Assembly: GCA_937957915.1 (NCBI GenBank)
Contig: CALGNZ010000062.1
Location: 1-43,145, forward strand
DNA length: 43,145 nucleotides
Source of the DNA: an uncultured Granulosicoccaceae bacterium
GTDB lineage: Bacteria > Pseudomonadota > Gammaproteobacteria > Granulosicoccales > Granulosicoccaceae
Reading direction: 5' to 3'
Shown: in pieces, positions 42,952-43,145 of the stretch
Layout: every line of letters starts with the position of its first letter
Position numbering within the stretch: position 1 is the first letter of the stretch
Notes under the pieces: generated by a model
What the model saw: the letters and a program-made list of their open reading frames with translations, nothing else
Told to the model about the DNA's origin: nothing
Database searches by the model: none
Program-made: the position numbers and the translations under genes

Positions 42952-43145
42952 CTAGCCAATTCGATGATTAAGATTGTCACCGGCCATCGTGATGCCCTGT
43001 TCCGCCGGATCCTGACTGCCAGACAACAGTCGCTCAAGATAACGCGCAACCACATCTATTTCGATATTTACCCGGGTACCGGGCTGGCAGCGGTCGAGAT
43101 TGGTCTCGGTGAGCGTGTGCGGAACCAGATTCACTGTAAATCGAA
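42952..43145 (-). CDS. ribE: Riboflavin synthase alpha chain, C-terminal part (gene cut by window edge)
   Basis: The last 63 or so codons of a gene whose 5' part lies beyond the window. RFTVNLVPHTLTETNLDRCQPGTRVNIEIDVVARYLERLL matches the end of the second lumazine-binding barrel of riboflavin synthase, where [FL]xVxLIPHTLxxT followed by VNxExDxxARYxERLL is a strong signature. The enzyme dismutates two lumazines to riboflavin and a pyrimidine. After the signature comes a short tail (SGSQDPAEQGITMAGDNLNHRIG). The GTG at 43134 is an internal valine, not a start. Confidence 0.88.
   Translation of the reverse strand, partial: RFTVNLVPHTLTETNLDRCQPGTRVNIEIDVVARYLERLLSGSQDPAEQGITMAGDNLNHRIG

Noticed and set aside
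42840..43055. 71-codon minus-strand frame near the right edge
   Set aside because: It overlaps the riboflavin synthase end in another frame and has no motif.
42952..43134. Complete 60-residue gene at the right edge
   Set aside because: The apparent GTG start is an internal valine of riboflavin synthase; the frame stays open to the window edge.

Overview
The window looks like a chromosomal segment of a free-living, probably marine gammaproteobacterium. The evidence is the conserved minus-strand block ndk–rlmN–pilF/pilW–hisS–yfgM–bamB–der, a gammaproteobacterial gene order, together with TRAP and ABC importers and an intermediate base composition. A finer assignment would be a guess. No rRNA, tRNA, CRISPR array, transposase, integrase or phage gene was seen.

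Layout. (1) 1–3630, minus: a three-gene TRAP importer (dctM, dctQ, dctP) for an organic acid. (2) 4188–8222, plus: a split thiamine-diphosphate decarboxylase of the sulfopyruvate/phosphonopyruvate type, then the three 5-oxoprolinase genes pxpA, pxpB and pxpC. (3) 8395–12443, minus: topA and an SMP-30/gluconolactonase-like lactonase. (4) 12740–23730: a divergent catabolic locus. Leftward run a MarR regulator, an HpaB-type 4-hydroxyphenylacetate 3-hydroxylase, its flavin reductase (with a C-terminal MarR-like domain), a membrane di-iron desaturase/hydroxylase and a Rieske ferredoxin. Rightward run a polar-amino-acid ABC importer (ATPase, binding protein, two permeases), a nitrilase-family amidase and a tryptophan-2-monooxygenase-like flavoprotein. 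(5) 23934–27658: rhodanese, a VOC protein divergent from a tandem-HxlR regulator, an HtrA-like protease and a DUF599 membrane protein. (6) 27718–31397, minus: asnS and two adjacent short ATP-grasp ligases. (7) 32619–35160, minus: purine (allantoin) degradation genes puuE, uraD and an Ldh-family dehydrogenase. (8) 35170–42519: the housekeeping block from der to ndk. (9) 42952–end: the 3' end of a riboflavin synthase gene.

How the genes may work together. The most interesting region is 12.7–23.7 kb. It fits a scheme in which an aromatic amino acid is imported, oxidatively decarboxylated to an arylacetamide by the IaaM-like oxidase, hydrolysed to the arylacetate by the nitrilase-family amidase, and ring-hydroxylated by the HpaB/HpaC pair. 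A perfect inverted repeat at 17352–17371 overlaps a good sigma-70 promoter for the marR–hpaB arm and is a likely operator. This route is an inference from family membership and proximity; the ring-cleavage genes are not in the window.

Two further points stand out: the pair of ATP-grasp ligases of unknown substrate (29.6–31.4 kb), and the absence of rodZ and ispG from their usual place between pilF/pilW and hisS.
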